Below, piece after piece: positions 18,101 to 25,754 of a stretch of DNA of 64,000 bases. The notes under the pieces are model-generated. The model was given only the letters and a program-made list of their open reading frames with translations. It was not told the origin of the DNA and ran no database searches. Made by a program: the position numbers and the translations under genes. The stretch is from Lysobacter sp. yr284 (GTDB lineage: Bacteria > Pseudomonadota > Gammaproteobacteria > Xanthomonadales > Xanthomonadaceae): positions 248,001 through 312,000 of the forward strand of contig NZ_FNPT01000006.1 of assembly GCF_900107375.1 (NCBI RefSeq), given 5' to 3'. Numbering within the stretch: the stretch's first letter is position 1; the number at the start of each line of letters is the position of its first letter.

Positions 18101-18592
18101 TTCTGCTCGACCAACCTGCCGCTCAACGGCGCCGGGTTCTCGGCGGGCGGCCCCTACGACGGCGTGTTCGGCTTCACCTACGACCCGGCCAAGGACGCGC
18201 CCAACGGCGGCGCCGGCTTCGCCAAGAACGTCGGCGGCAACGAGCTGCCCAACGCGCCGCACATCACCGCCAGCCTGAGCCCGCAATACACCTTCATGAC
18301 CGGCCATGGCGACTTCACCGTGCGCGCGGACCTGTACTACCAGGGGCCGAGCTGGGCGCGCATCTACCAAGACAAGATCGACCGCCTCAGCGACTGGGGC
18401 AACGTCAACGTGTCGGTCACCTGGCGCGACATCGAAAGCGATCTGGCGGTGCAGCTGTACGTCAAGAACGCGCTCGGCGGCAAGGCGATCACCGGCACCT
18501 TCCTCAACAGCGACGACACCGGCCTGACCAGCAACGTGTTCATCCAGGACCCGCGCATCATCGGTTTGACGGTGAGCAAGGGCTTCTTCTGA
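15179..18592 (+). CDS. TonB-dependent receptor with STN signalling domain
   Basis: 1137 residues. A signal peptide is followed by a secretin/TonB short N-terminal (STN) domain at about 38-112 (FDIPQQRLDTALSEYARQSG), an Ala/Pro-rich linker, a TonB box-like TLDTIVVTA at about residue 172, the plug (PIAISAFGGKDL ... VEVLRGPQGTLYGRNATAG) and a 22-strand-type barrel ending in an aromatic residue (GLTVSKGFF). The STN domain marks it as a transducer receptor talking to the FecR/FecI pair just upstream. The ligand is unknown: the plug motif is of the broad CirA/sphingomonad type, not a clear siderophore class. Start supported by GAGGGGAG upstream. Confidence 0.92.
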   Translation: MQLRDRKQSLLSASRRGVLFLALLPCLAAYAGERSAANARFDIPQQRLDTALSEYARQSGTQLLYAPELAAGKTARAVRGEKSNRQALEELLDGTGLGYATNASGAILISNTAAGGAAAEGAAAAPSAGEKQGNAPEVAEMEPAAASPQAQDDQQAPVATASPARNPNATTLDTIVVTAQKKVENIQKVPIAISAFGGKDLGDRKIETGGDLVTATPNVTFSKTNFASYNFQIRGIGTQALSVTTDPAVAVSFNSTPLIRNRLFEQEYFDVERVEVLRGPQGTLYGRNATAGVVNMIPSLASTDGYEANVKGEVGNYSTARVTGMVNVPLTDSFAFRLAGQYTKRDGFDHNEVTGRDVNDRDLLSTRMSFAFKPSEKFDASLVWEHFQEDDRRARTGKQLCNNDPGPVTIGSTTVSRIDRNYMSQGCQDGSLYGDSAFGVPNGASIPFVLGAQSTAIGYLLDPNGNFIDTVSIIKPGTNPYEGVTQSHDLRKIATTYDPKFEAKNDIFQFNLSSDVGDHLRFVSQTLYTRDKYYSTQDYGRFQSNPIFTNTNSGVSVFGPNGPEPAYNAFPDGKYCDPQLGCSDRLLIVDVVDSYSKQWSQEFRLQSSYDGPFNFSVGANYLEYKVDESYYVFSNGFTALADLFFNGNGAGTRPGACSPSGTRVDPNFGETVPCVYIDPNPLGSINGQGHNYFRSRNLAETKSAAIFGEGYFQLRDNLRLTAGVRFTNDRKITTPYPTQTLLADSTGTAGVPQLFGGYVGAGYPALANIRQTWNEPTGRLVLDWSPDLSWTDSTMFYASASRGYKAGGTNSPGIGANPAALSFEQRDPEFKPEFVNAFELGMKNVMAGGKFVLNGTVFYNDYKDYQVSQIQDRATLNENFDAKTWGAELEAVWRPTEAFQLSGNVGLLRTRVGSNQYSIDVMDRTAGNADWVVVKPWLQLASNCVAPKELVEAVLKAQYQLSAPFNNAANVLNSFCSTNLPLNGAGFSAGGPYDGVFGFTYDPAKDAPNGGAGFAKNVGGNELPNAPHITASLSPQYTFMTGHGDFTVRADLYYQGPSWARIYQDKIDRLSDWGNVNVSVTWRDIESDLAVQLYVKNALGGKAITGTFLNSDDTGLTSNVFIQDPRIIGLTVSKGFF

Positions 18593-18760
18593 TCCAGCGC
18601 CGCCGCCCGCTCCGGCGGGCCGGCGGCGACGCAGTCGCCTGAAACGCTGCAGACAGGCACCGCAGCTCCCAGGCAGCGCAGCCACGGCGCCGCTTCATCC
18701 GTGACAGTCCATGCGGGCCCGCACGCCCGCTTACCTCGACGCCTCACAGGAGACAACGCA

Positions 18761-19342
18761 ATGTCCAAGCTCAAGTATTCGATCCTGGCCCTGGTTTCGG
18801 CCGCCGCCATCTGCGGCGCGACCACCGCCGCGGCCGCGCCGGGCACCTTCCTGCTCTGGAACGGCACCTCGTGGGTCAACAACGGCCAGGTGACCTTCAC
18901 CGGCCGCACCACCGCCAGCTACCTGCAGCTGCAGCTGCCGTGCGACCAGGCGACCTTCGTGGTCGACGTGGTCAACGGCAACGCCAAGGTCAGCGCGGCG
19001 ACCTTCGCCGGTTCCTCGGCCTGCACCAAGATCGTCGCCCAGAACCTGCCGTGGGCGATGGTGCCCGACACCGTCTACACCGGTTCCAACCCGCCGTTCC
19101 CGGGCGCGCCGACCCTCAACGGCCCGCTGTACGGGGTGACCATCAGCGGCATCCGCATCTACCTGCCGCTGCCGCTCAACGTGACCTGCCCGAACGCCAC
19201 CGGCTCGGGTTCGATCAGCGGCGCGCTCGACTCCTCGTTCCCGGCCAACCGCTTCGCGTTCCAGGGCGCCCTGGGCCCGTGCGGCGTGCAGACCCAGGCC
19301 GGCTACTACCTGAGCTCGAGCGTCCCGGTCACGGTGATCTGA
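18761..19342 (+). CDS. Secreted protein, PraB-like (tentative)
   Basis: 193 residues with a clear signal peptide (MSKLKYSILALVSAAAICGA, cleavage after TTAAAA). Mature protein is beta-rich with four Cys (PCDQAT, SACTKI, VTCPNA, GPCGVQ), no other charged motif. The order '...SAATFAGSSACTKIVAQNLPW' recalls PraB, the secreted alkane-associated protein of Pseudomonas, but this rests on memory of the family and is tentative. It lies 168 bases after the receptor and before a strong terminator, with a second secreted protein beyond, so it may supply the receptor's ligand or an extracellular accessory. Start has CAGGAGA upstream. Confidence 0.65.
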   Translation: MSKLKYSILALVSAAAICGATTAAAAPGTFLLWNGTSWVNNGQVTFTGRTTASYLQLQLPCDQATFVVDVVNGNAKVSAATFAGSSACTKIVAQNLPWAMVPDTVYTGSNPPFPGAPTLNGPLYGVTISGIRIYLPLPLNVTCPNATGSGSISGALDSSFPANRFAFQGALGPCGVQTQAGYYLSSSVPVTVI

Positions 19343-19476
19343 CCACCCGTCCGCGGCGCACCACCAACCGCGCCCGGCGCGGGCCGCCTGCCCGCCGCGC
19401 TTCATGCGTGGCGCGCGCGGGCCGACGGCCCGGCAATGCGCCGGACGCGGCATGAGCCGAGACGGACTTCGGCAAG

Positions 19477-19502
19477 GGGGAGGAGGCTTTCCTCCCCTTT
19501 TT
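19477..19502 (+). terminator. Rho-independent terminator
   Basis: Perfect 8-bp stem GGGGAGGA / TCCTCCCC with a 5-base loop GGCTT followed directly by TTTTT. It ends the transcript of the receptor and the first secreted protein and separates it from the second secreted-protein gene. Confidence 0.85.
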
Positions 19503-19557
19503 GTCCCGCGATCGCGCAGGGCGCGCGCCGGCGCACCCATTTTCAGGAGGATTCCCA

Positions 19558-20472
19558 ATGCGCAAGACCTCGCTTCGCACGGCCGCACTGGCTGCGGCGC
19601 TGACGCTCGCCAGCGCGTCGTCGGCCAACGCCGGCACGCCGTCGGGCCCGTATGCGATGTTCAAGTTCTGCCCGTACACCAACCCCGCGGTCGGCAGCTG
19701 CGTAATCAACACCACCACCTCGGGCACGCTCAAGATCGGCAGCACCACCATGCCGATCGACAAGCCCATCGTGATGCAGGGCGGCATCGAGAGCCTCGGC
19801 CCGTCGCCGTTCTACGCCGCGGTCGGCGCGCCGACGCTGCAGGCGCCTCCGGGCAAGGTCCCGGGCGGACTGCTCGGCATCGTCAACCCGGCGCCGAACT
19901 GGCCGGGCCCGCTGTGGACCGCGTTCTGGGCCATCGTCGGCGCGGTCAACGACGTCAGCGCCACGATCGAACCGGTGCAGGCGGTGCAGACCAACTTCGG
20001 CAATGCGCTGTTCCCGCCGGACGACGGCAGCGACCCGACCGTGGCCCGGCTGGCGGTGCGCGTGCACCTGCAGAACCCGTTCCTGGGCGGCGGCTGCTAC
20101 ATCGGCTCGGCGCAGGACCCGATCGTGCTCAAGCTGCAGACCGGCACCACCGCGCCGCCGCCGCCGAACCTGCCGATCTCCGGCAACACCGGCAACGCCT
20201 ACACGGTGTGGACCGACGAGCCGAACTACATCGGCTACCTGCAGGTGGACGGCAACACCCTGGTCGACAACGCCTTCGCCGTGCCCAAGGCCGGCGGTTG
20301 CGGCAATATCGCGCTGGGCCTGCCGATCATCACCCAGGTGCTCGACGCGCTGGTTTCCGGCGCGGTCAACCTCAAGGTCGGCCTGCCGGCGGCCGCCGGC
20401 ACCAACACCGCGATCATGAACGGCAAGTCCTCGATCGCGGCTTCGCAGTACGTACTGGGCAGCGAGCAGTAA
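19558..20472 (+). CDS. Secreted protein of unknown function
   Basis: 304 residues, signal peptide MRKTSLRTAALAAALTLASA ending at SANA. The mature sequence contains six Cys (FCPYTN, GSCVIN, GGCYIG, GGCGNI and others), a Pro/Gly-rich middle (QAPPGKVPGGLLGIV) and no known catalytic motif. I do not recognise the family. A strong ribosome site (CAGGAGG) precedes the ATG. It follows the terminator after the PraB-like gene, so it is probably read from its own promoter, although its position behind the FecIR-receptor set suggests a shared theme, namely an extracellular protein that works with the receptor. Confidence 0.65.
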   Translation: MRKTSLRTAALAAALTLASASSANAGTPSGPYAMFKFCPYTNPAVGSCVINTTTSGTLKIGSTTMPIDKPIVMQGGIESLGPSPFYAAVGAPTLQAPPGKVPGGLLGIVNPAPNWPGPLWTAFWAIVGAVNDVSATIEPVQAVQTNFGNALFPPDDGSDPTVARLAVRVHLQNPFLGGGCYIGSAQDPIVLKLQTGTTAPPPPNLPISGNTGNAYTVWTDEPNYIGYLQVDGNTLVDNAFAVPKAGGCGNIALGLPIITQVLDALVSGAVNLKVGLPAAAGTNTAIMNGKSSIAASQYVLGSEQ

Positions 20473-20528
20473 GGGCCATTGGCGACGACACAGCGAACCG
20501 GACGCGTTGCGGATGAAGGATGGGACGC

Positions 20529-21518
20529 ATGACCCGTCCTTCCTCCGTCCCGCTCAAGCGCGTGCGGATCGCGGCGGCCATTGCCCTCGCTCTGGCCGCC
20601 ATCGTCGCCGTGTACCTCATGGGCCGCCACCAGGGACGACTGGCGGCGCATGAGGATGCAGCGGGTCCGGTCGCCGCCGAAGGACGGGCGGCGGCCGACA
20701 CCCTTGCGCCGGCTGCGGTTGCGCCGCCTGGCGCCGCGCTGCCGCCGCCGGGCGCACCGCTGCGGCGCGGGTTCGCCGCGTTGCAGGCGCGCGCCGACGC
20801 CGGCGATGCCGGCGCCGCGACGCGGCTGTACCGCGATCTCAGCCAATGCCGCCGGTTCGTGCGCCTGGAGCGCGATGTGCAGCGCTATTCCGACGAAGTG
20901 ATGGCGGCCGCGGGCGGCGACGGCGCGGCTGCGCGGTCGCGGCAGGGCTCGCGCGCCGCGCTCGAAGCGGCCGAGGCCAACGAGCGCGTGCTCGACGGCC
21001 TGCGCGCGCAATGCGAAGGCGTGGACGCGGCCATGCTCGGCGCGCTCGTTCCGAATCTGCAGAAGGCGGCCTTGCTCGGCGAGCCTTACGCGCGCGCCTG
21101 CTACCTCGCGCGCGGCCCCGGCCTCGACGCCGCCGGCCTGCTCGACCATCCCGAACGCCTGTCGGCGTATCGCGGCAACGCCCGCACCCTGATCGAACGC
21201 GGCATCGCCGACGGCGACTGGCGGGTGCTCGAGCAACTGCGCGGCGCCTACGAACCCGGCGCCGACAGCCTGCTGGCGGCCGCGGTCGGCGGGGACGCGG
21301 CGCAGCGTTATCGTTACCTCAAGCTGTTCCGGCTCGGCGCGCCGGCGCAGCCGGGCGCCACCGACGAGGACCTGGCGACGGCCGCGGCCGAACTCAGCCC
21401 GACCCAACTCGCCGACGCCGAAGGCTGGGCGGCGCGTACCTTCAACCAGAACTTCCACGGCCGGCGCATCGACGCCGACGGCCCGTTGTGGGACCCCTGC
21501 GTGTTTCCTTCCGAATGA
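20529..21518 (+). CDS. Membrane-anchored periplasmic protein, first of two tandem paralogues
   Basis: 329 residues. One N-terminal transmembrane segment (VRIAAAIALALAAIVAVYLM) leaves the rest in the periplasm. The body is alpha-helical and Ala-rich with blocks such as FAALQARADAGDAGAATRLY and LSPTQLADAEGWAA, reminiscent of Sel1/TPR-type helical repeats but without the exact consensus. Conserved Cys occur in SQCRRF, AQCEGV, RACYLA and DPCVF. No function recognised. The ATG at 20529 has AAGGA at a good distance; one lies 3 codons earlier. The stop overlaps the next gene's start (ATGA), and the two proteins align over their whole length, so they arose by tandem duplication. Confidence 0.7.
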   Translation: MTRPSSVPLKRVRIAAAIALALAAIVAVYLMGRHQGRLAAHEDAAGPVAAEGRAAADTLAPAAVAPPGAALPPPGAPLRRGFAALQARADAGDAGAATRLYRDLSQCRRFVRLERDVQRYSDEVMAAAGGDGAAARSRQGSRAALEAAEANERVLDGLRAQCEGVDAAMLGALVPNLQKAALLGEPYARACYLARGPGLDAAGLLDHPERLSAYRGNARTLIERGIADGDWRVLEQLRGAYEPGADSLLAAAVGGDAAQRYRYLKLFRLGAPAQPGATDEDLATAAAELSPTQLADAEGWAARTFNQNFHGRRIDADGPLWDPCVFPSE

Positions 21519-22522
21519 GCACCGAACCGTCTTCGCCGCCGCGTGCGGCCTCCGCCCGGCGTCGCCTGCTGCTCGCCGCCGGCATCGCCGCGGCGCTGGC
21601 GGCGGTGGTCGCCGCCTATTTCGCCGGCCGCGCGGGCGCCGGCGGCGGCGCCGCGCGTCCGGACTCGCACGTGCGCATCGCCGCCGGCGAGCCCGGCGCC
21701 GATGCCGCCGCGACCGCCGCGCCGCTGCCCACGCCGATCAAGGGCGGCATCCTGCCGGCGCCGGGCGCGCCGCTGAAGGACCACTTCGCCCAACTGCAGG
21801 CGCGCGCCAACGCCGGCGATGCCGGCGCGGCGACCCGGCTGGTGCGCGACCTCGACCGCTGCGCGCGGCTGCGCAGCACCCAATGGCGCAACGCCGGCGC
21901 CACCGAGGACCTGACCCGGCGCTCCACCGAAGGCATGAGCGCGGCCCAACTGCGCACCTATCAAACGCTGCTGGAAGCCATGGAACTGCGCCAGCAGGCC
22001 CAGCGCCAGGACCAGGCGGCCTGCGCCGGCGTCGACGAGGCCATGCTCGCCAGCCTGGTGCCCAACATCGCCCAGGCCGCCCGGCTCGGCGACGAGCAGG
22101 CGCGCGCGTGTTACCTGGAACGCGGGCCGCTGTACGACGCGCGCAGCCTGATCCGCCATCCCGACGGCCTGCGCGCCTACCGCGGCACCGCCGCCGCGCT
22201 GGTCGAGGCGGGGCTGTCCGCCGGCGACTGGCGCGTGGTCGACCTGTTGCAGCAGGCCTACGAGCCGGGCTCCAAGAGCCTGCTCGCCGGCTTGCTCGGC
22301 GCCGATCCGCTGCAGCACTACCGCTATCTCAAGCTCTACCGCCTGGGCGCGGAATCGCACCGCGCCGACCAGCTCGACCGGCAACTGGCGGCGGTGGCCA
22401 CCGGCCTGAGCCCGGCCCAGCTCGCCGAAGGCGACGCCTGGGCGCAGAACACCCTCGACGCCGGCTTCAAGGGCCGCTCCACCGACGGCACGCCGCCGGG
22501 CTGGGAGGCCTGCGACTTCTGA
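21515..22522 (+). CDS. Membrane-anchored periplasmic protein, second tandem paralogue
   Basis: 335 residues, same plan as its neighbour: N-terminal anchor (RLLLAAGIAAALAAVVAAYF), Pro/Ala-rich linker, then PAPGAPLKDHFAQLQARANA, DAGAATRLVRDLDRC, ACAGVDEAMLASLVPN, RACYLERGP, and LSPAQLAEGDAWAQ near the end. Cys positions match those of the first copy (DRC, QAACAG, RACYLE, EACDF). It starts at an ATG that overlaps the upstream stop by four bases, so the pair is co-translated. Divergence is high outside the shared blocks, meaning the duplication is old and both copies are probably maintained for distinct roles. Function unknown. Confidence 0.7.
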   Translation: MSTEPSSPPRAASARRRLLLAAGIAAALAAVVAAYFAGRAGAGGGAARPDSHVRIAAGEPGADAAATAAPLPTPIKGGILPAPGAPLKDHFAQLQARANAGDAGAATRLVRDLDRCARLRSTQWRNAGATEDLTRRSTEGMSAAQLRTYQTLLEAMELRQQAQRQDQAACAGVDEAMLASLVPNIAQAARLGDEQARACYLERGPLYDARSLIRHPDGLRAYRGTAAALVEAGLSAGDWRVVDLLQQAYEPGSKSLLAGLLGADPLQHYRYLKLYRLGAESHRADQLDRQLAAVATGLSPAQLAEGDAWAQNTLDAGFKGRSTDGTPPGWEACDF

Positions 22523-22909
22523 GCGCGCGGCCGGCGCGCGCCGGCCCGGTGCGGCCCGTTCGGGTCGCGGCGTTGGGTCGCACCCGTGTTCCGACGCGTA
22601 TCCGGCGCATGGTCCGGCGCGCGTGCCGGCGCCTGTTCCAGCGCGCTTTCCGCGCGTTTTCGGCGCCGATGCCTTCTCCCCGGTTTTCCGTCGCGCACCC
22701 GCGAAGCGAGCCGCGCTCGACGCCTCCGCCAGGCCCTGCCGTGCCCTGCGCCGCAGCCAATCGCCTCGGGGATAGAACAGACCCTGTAAAAACTGCAACA
22801 AACATCACATAAAAAAACGGATATAGTGTGACCAAAGTCGTATTTCTTGACCGGTCCCGGCGCCCAATGGCGTTCTAGCGGGCCGGCGGCCCCGGGGAGC
22901 GGAACTCGC
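22523..22909 (+). other. 387-bp intergenic region with AT-rich promoter candidate
   Basis: No gene seen. At about 22788-22850 the sequence turns sharply A/T-rich in an otherwise GC-rich region (AAAAACTGCAACAAACATCA, then ATAAAAAAACGGATATAGTG). TATAGT at 22822-22827 is a plausible -10 hexamer, about 80 bases before the first roadblock gene; the -35 is weak. It likely drives the GTPase module and may be activator-dependent. Confidence 0.4.
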
Positions 22910-23374
22910 ATGCAGCGAACGACCATCGACATGTTGCTGGGCCGCCTGGATGCGGCCCCGCCCAGCGAAGGCGCGATACAGGAATTCCTGGCGGCGGAGT
23001 TGCAGCGTTGCTGGGAACGGGTGCCCGGAGTGCGCGCGCTGTGCGTGTCGACCGCCGACGGCCGCGCCCTGGCCGAGCGCGTCGACGGCGGCGCCGACGC
23101 CCGCCGGATCGCGGCGATGGCCAACTCCTTCCTCACCCTCGGCGAGACCCTGGCGCGCGAGATCGAACTGAGCCAGGCCGACTACGCCACCGTGTGCACC
23201 GCGCGCGGCAACCTGGTGCTGTTCCGCATCCACGCCGCCAAGCCGCTGACCCTGCTGGCGATGGCCGGCCCCGACACGCTCCTGGCCGCCTTGCTGGTCG
23301 GCGCGCGCGATTGCGCCGCGCGCATCGGCGCGGCCCTGGCCGAACGGCAGGCCGCCGTCCTGGCCGAACGCTAG
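22910..23374 (+). CDS. Roadblock/LC7-domain protein 1
   Basis: 154 residues, cytoplasmic. The roadblock fold is suggested by the pattern from about residue 30: a first helix (AIQEFLAAELQRCWERVPG), strand VRALCVSTADG with the typical 'xxDGRxL', helix RIAAMANSFLTLGETLARE, then strands around TVCTARGNLVLFRIH and TLLAMAGPDTLLAALLVGA. Roadblock proteins (MglB, CvnB) dimerise and act as GTPase-activating or scaffold partners of small Ras-like GTPases. A Ras-like GTPase gene lies 1.6 kb downstream in the same direction with a second roadblock gene between, so this protein probably regulates that GTPase. Confidence 0.78.
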   Translation: MQRTTIDMLLGRLDAAPPSEGAIQEFLAAELQRCWERVPGVRALCVSTADGRALAERVDGGADARRIAAMANSFLTLGETLAREIELSQADYATVCTARGNLVLFRIHAAKPLTLLAMAGPDTLLAALLVGARDCAARIGAALAERQAAVLAER

Positions 23375-23484
23375 TCCCCCGATCCACCCGCCCGCCGCGC
23401 CCCGCGCGGGCGGCGCCGCGCCCGCGCGGCCGCAACGCCCTCACCGCGATATCCATCGCCGTACCTACGCTCAAGGAGCACGAG

Positions 23485-23844
23485 ATGTCGAAGTTGCAAC
23501 TGGACGAACTCAACAACCTGGCCGGCTTCGTCGGCGCCGCGCTGGTCGACAGCGACAGCGGCATGTCGCTGGCCACCGCCGGCGGCGGCGGCCTGGACCT
23601 GGAAACGGCCGCGGCCGGCAATTCCGAAGTGATCCGCGCCAAGCGCCGCGTCGCCCAGCAGCTCGGCCTCAACGACACCATCGAGGACATCCTGATCAGC
23701 CTGGGCAAGCAGTACCACCTGATCCGCCCGCTGGACAGCAACCCGACCCTGTTCCTGTACGTCGCCCTGGACCGCTCGCGCGCCAACCTGGCGATGGCCC
23801 GCCACGAGCTGAAGTCGTTCGAGAAGACCCTGGATTTCAAGTGA
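23485..23844 (+). CDS. Roadblock/LC7-domain protein 2
   Basis: 119 residues, covering little more than a single roadblock domain. Pattern: helix LQLDELNNLAGFVG, strand AALVDSDSGMSLATAG, helix AAAGNSEVIRAKRRVAQQLG, then NDTIEDILISLGKQYHLIR and TLFLYVALDRSRANLAMARH. 'LVDSDSGM' corresponds to the 'DxxG' turn of the family. The start at 23485 has AAGGAG upstream. It lies 110 bases after roadblock protein 1 and 163 before the winged-helix-like protein. Having two different roadblock proteins in one operon suggests a heterodimer or two regulatory inputs for the GTPase. Confidence 0.78.
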   Translation: MSKLQLDELNNLAGFVGAALVDSDSGMSLATAGGGGLDLETAAAGNSEVIRAKRRVAQQLGLNDTIEDILISLGKQYHLIRPLDSNPTLFLYVALDRSRANLAMARHELKSFEKTLDFK

Positions 23845-24007
23845 TCGGACTGCAGGCGATCGGGTCCGCGGGCGGGCTGCGCGCGGCTTGCGCGCGTGCG
23901 TGCGGCCCGCAGGCGATCGATCTTCCATGACCCGGCTTTGCGCGGCCGCGCCGACGGCGCGGCCGCGTACGCCCGCGCCGCGCCGCCCCCGCGGCGAGGA
24001 GGCACTG

Positions 24008-24955
24008 GTGGCATTCAAGCAGCGCTACGTGGTCGCCAGCATCGACCTCGACAAATCCCGCGACGCCCGCCTGCAGGCCGCGGGCGAGTTGCTGGCCGGC
24101 GAGCGGTTCGAGGTCGAACTGCGCAAATGGGACGGCCGGCCCGCGCAGGTGCTGGTGGTGGGCACCGAGACCAGCGCCAGCCGCATGGCGGTCGATACCG
24201 CCCTGCGCAGCGGCGTCCCGGTGGTGCGCATCGGCCGGCTGCCGTGGGATCCCGACACGGTGCGCTCGCTCGACCTGTACGCCGAGCCCGGCGAGCTGTC
24301 GGCCTGCCTGCGCGAACGCCTCGACGCGCTCGCGCCCGCGGCCGAGCCGATCGACGCGGCGGACGCGCCGTTCCTGCGGCAACTGCTGGCCGCGTCCGCG
24401 GACGGCGCCTGCCTGCTCGAGCGCGGCCTGTTCCGGCTGGTGGTCGACTTCGCCGGCGCGCGCCTGCACATGCTGCGGCGCATGCCGTACCCGGCGCTGA
24501 TCGCCGAGGCGCTGGCGCCGAACTGGTTCGTCACCCCGCTGTCGCCGCGCCGCTACAGCGAAGAATTCGAGCAGGACGTGACCGCGAGCTACCCGCTGGA
24601 ATCGGTGCTGTGGGACATCGCCCTGTCGCACGACGCGCCGATCGCCGACGTGCCGTCCGACCGGCCGCTGCGCCTGCGCGCGTGGCCGCTGCTGTCGGCC
24701 AACGCGTTGCCCACCCATTGGCTGTTGCCGTTGAGTTGCCTGCTCGAACGCCCCTGGGCGCTGCCGCAACTGGCCCAGGCCACCGCGACCTCCGCGCTGG
24801 AGCTCGAACGCATGTACGCTGCGGTGCTGGCCAGCGGCCTGGCCGACGCCGAGGCGGCCGCGCCCGAGCGGCGCCGCGCGCACGATGCGCAGGCGCCGGG
24901 CCTGTTGCGCCGGCTGGCGCGGCGCTTCGGCTTGAACCTGGGACGCGGGCGATGA
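24008..24955 (+). CDS. Uncharacterised protein of the GTPase module, possible C-terminal winged helix
   Basis: 315 residues from a GTG at 24008 with GAGGAGG directly upstream; frames open earlier (23927) but lack a ribosome site. No signal peptide. The N-terminal part (about 1-105) alternates strands and helices (YVVASIDLDKSRDARLQAAG, AQVLVVGTETSASRMAVD, VPVVRIGRLPWDP). The C-terminal part (about 225-290) has a winged-helix-like pattern, LSCLLERPWALPQLAQATAT then LELERMYAAVLASGLADAE, which recalls the DUF742 (CvnC) winged helix of Streptomyces conservons. It overlaps the GTPase gene by four bases. Likely a partner or output of the GTPase; function not established. Confidence 0.68.
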   Translation: MAFKQRYVVASIDLDKSRDARLQAAGELLAGERFEVELRKWDGRPAQVLVVGTETSASRMAVDTALRSGVPVVRIGRLPWDPDTVRSLDLYAEPGELSACLRERLDALAPAAEPIDAADAPFLRQLLAASADGACLLERGLFRLVVDFAGARLHMLRRMPYPALIAEALAPNWFVTPLSPRRYSEEFEQDVTASYPLESVLWDIALSHDAPIADVPSDRPLRLRAWPLLSANALPTHWLLPLSCLLERPWALPQLAQATATSALELERMYAAVLASGLADAEAAAPERRRAHDAQAPGLLRRLARRFGLNLGRGR

Positions 24956-25500
24956 ACGACCTGATCAAACTGGCCTTCGTCGGCAACATGGGCGCGGGCA
25001 AGACCACCGCGATCCGCGCGATCTCCGACGGCGAGCCGATCAGCACCGAGATGCCGGTCAGCCACGCCGGCGAGGGCGGCAAGACCCACACCACGGTGGC
25101 GATGGACTACAGCACCATCGAGCTGGACGACGGCGAACTGCTGCACGTCTACGGCGTGCCCGGCCAGCGCTACCTCGACTTCATGTGGCCGCTGGTGTGC
25201 GAAGGCGCGGTCGGCATCGTGGTGCTGGTCGCCGCCGACGACGCCGACATGGTTGGCCAGGCCGACGGGCTGCTGCGCGAGTTCGCCCGCATCGCGCCGG
25301 CGGCCTCGTTCGCGGTCGGGGTGACCCGCGCCGACCTCAGCGACGACTTCGCCCTGCTCGAATTCCGCGACGCGCTCGGCCGCCGCGGCCACCGCCTGCC
25401 GATGGCGCGGCTGGACGCGCGCGACGCGGCGCAGGTGGAGACCTTGATCCGGATGCTGCTGTCGTACCGCTACGCCGAGTCGCGGATCAACGCGGCGTAG
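24952..25500 (+). CDS. Small Ras-like GTPase, COG2229/CvnD-like
   Basis: 182 residues. P-loop G1 at 11-19, GNMGAGKTT. G3 is GVPGQ (68-72), where the usual Asp of DxxG is replaced by Val, as in COG2229-type and conservon GTPases that have 'GTPGQ..F..MW' (here YLDFMW follows). G4 is TRAD at 125-128, in place of NKxD. Start overlaps the upstream stop (ATGA), so it is translated with the winged-helix-like protein. With two roadblock genes upstream, the set looks like an MglA/MglB- or conservon-type polarity or signalling switch. The Val in G3 may lower intrinsic GTP hydrolysis and make the roadblock partners more important; this is inference. Confidence 0.85.
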   Translation: MNDLIKLAFVGNMGAGKTTAIRAISDGEPISTEMPVSHAGEGGKTHTTVAMDYSTIELDDGELLHVYGVPGQRYLDFMWPLVCEGAVGIVVLVAADDADMVGQADGLLREFARIAPAASFAVGVTRADLSDDFALLEFRDALGRRGHRLPMARLDARDAAQVETLIRMLLSYRYAESRINAA

Positions 25501-25754
25501 CCGGCGGGGCGGATCGCGCCGGCGCGATCCGGCGTCTGCGGCCTGGCGTGGCCGCGCGGCGAGCTGCGAACCGCCTGCAATTCGCAGTTCGCAATTCGCG
25601 ATGTGCGGGCGCATGCGGCGGCGCGCGCGAACTGCTTCCGCCGGCCCGCTTTGCGCAGCCGCGGCGGTGCTAGGGTCCGCGGTGCCGGACCGATGCCGTC
25701 GCTCAGGGTCCGGGACAGGGGCAGTGCGAGCGTCGCCGCCGGATGCCAGGCCGC

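Noticed and set aside
15122-18685. 1187-codon open frame on the minus strand opposite the TonB receptor
   Set aside because: Shadow of the receptor gene, composed of Arg/Gln/Ala/Val/His-rich low-complexity sequence with no known domain.
23888-24007. Earlier start for the winged-helix-like protein
   Set aside because: Adds an Arg/Ala/Pro-rich tail without a ribosome site, while GTG 24008 has a strong GAGGAGG directly upstream.
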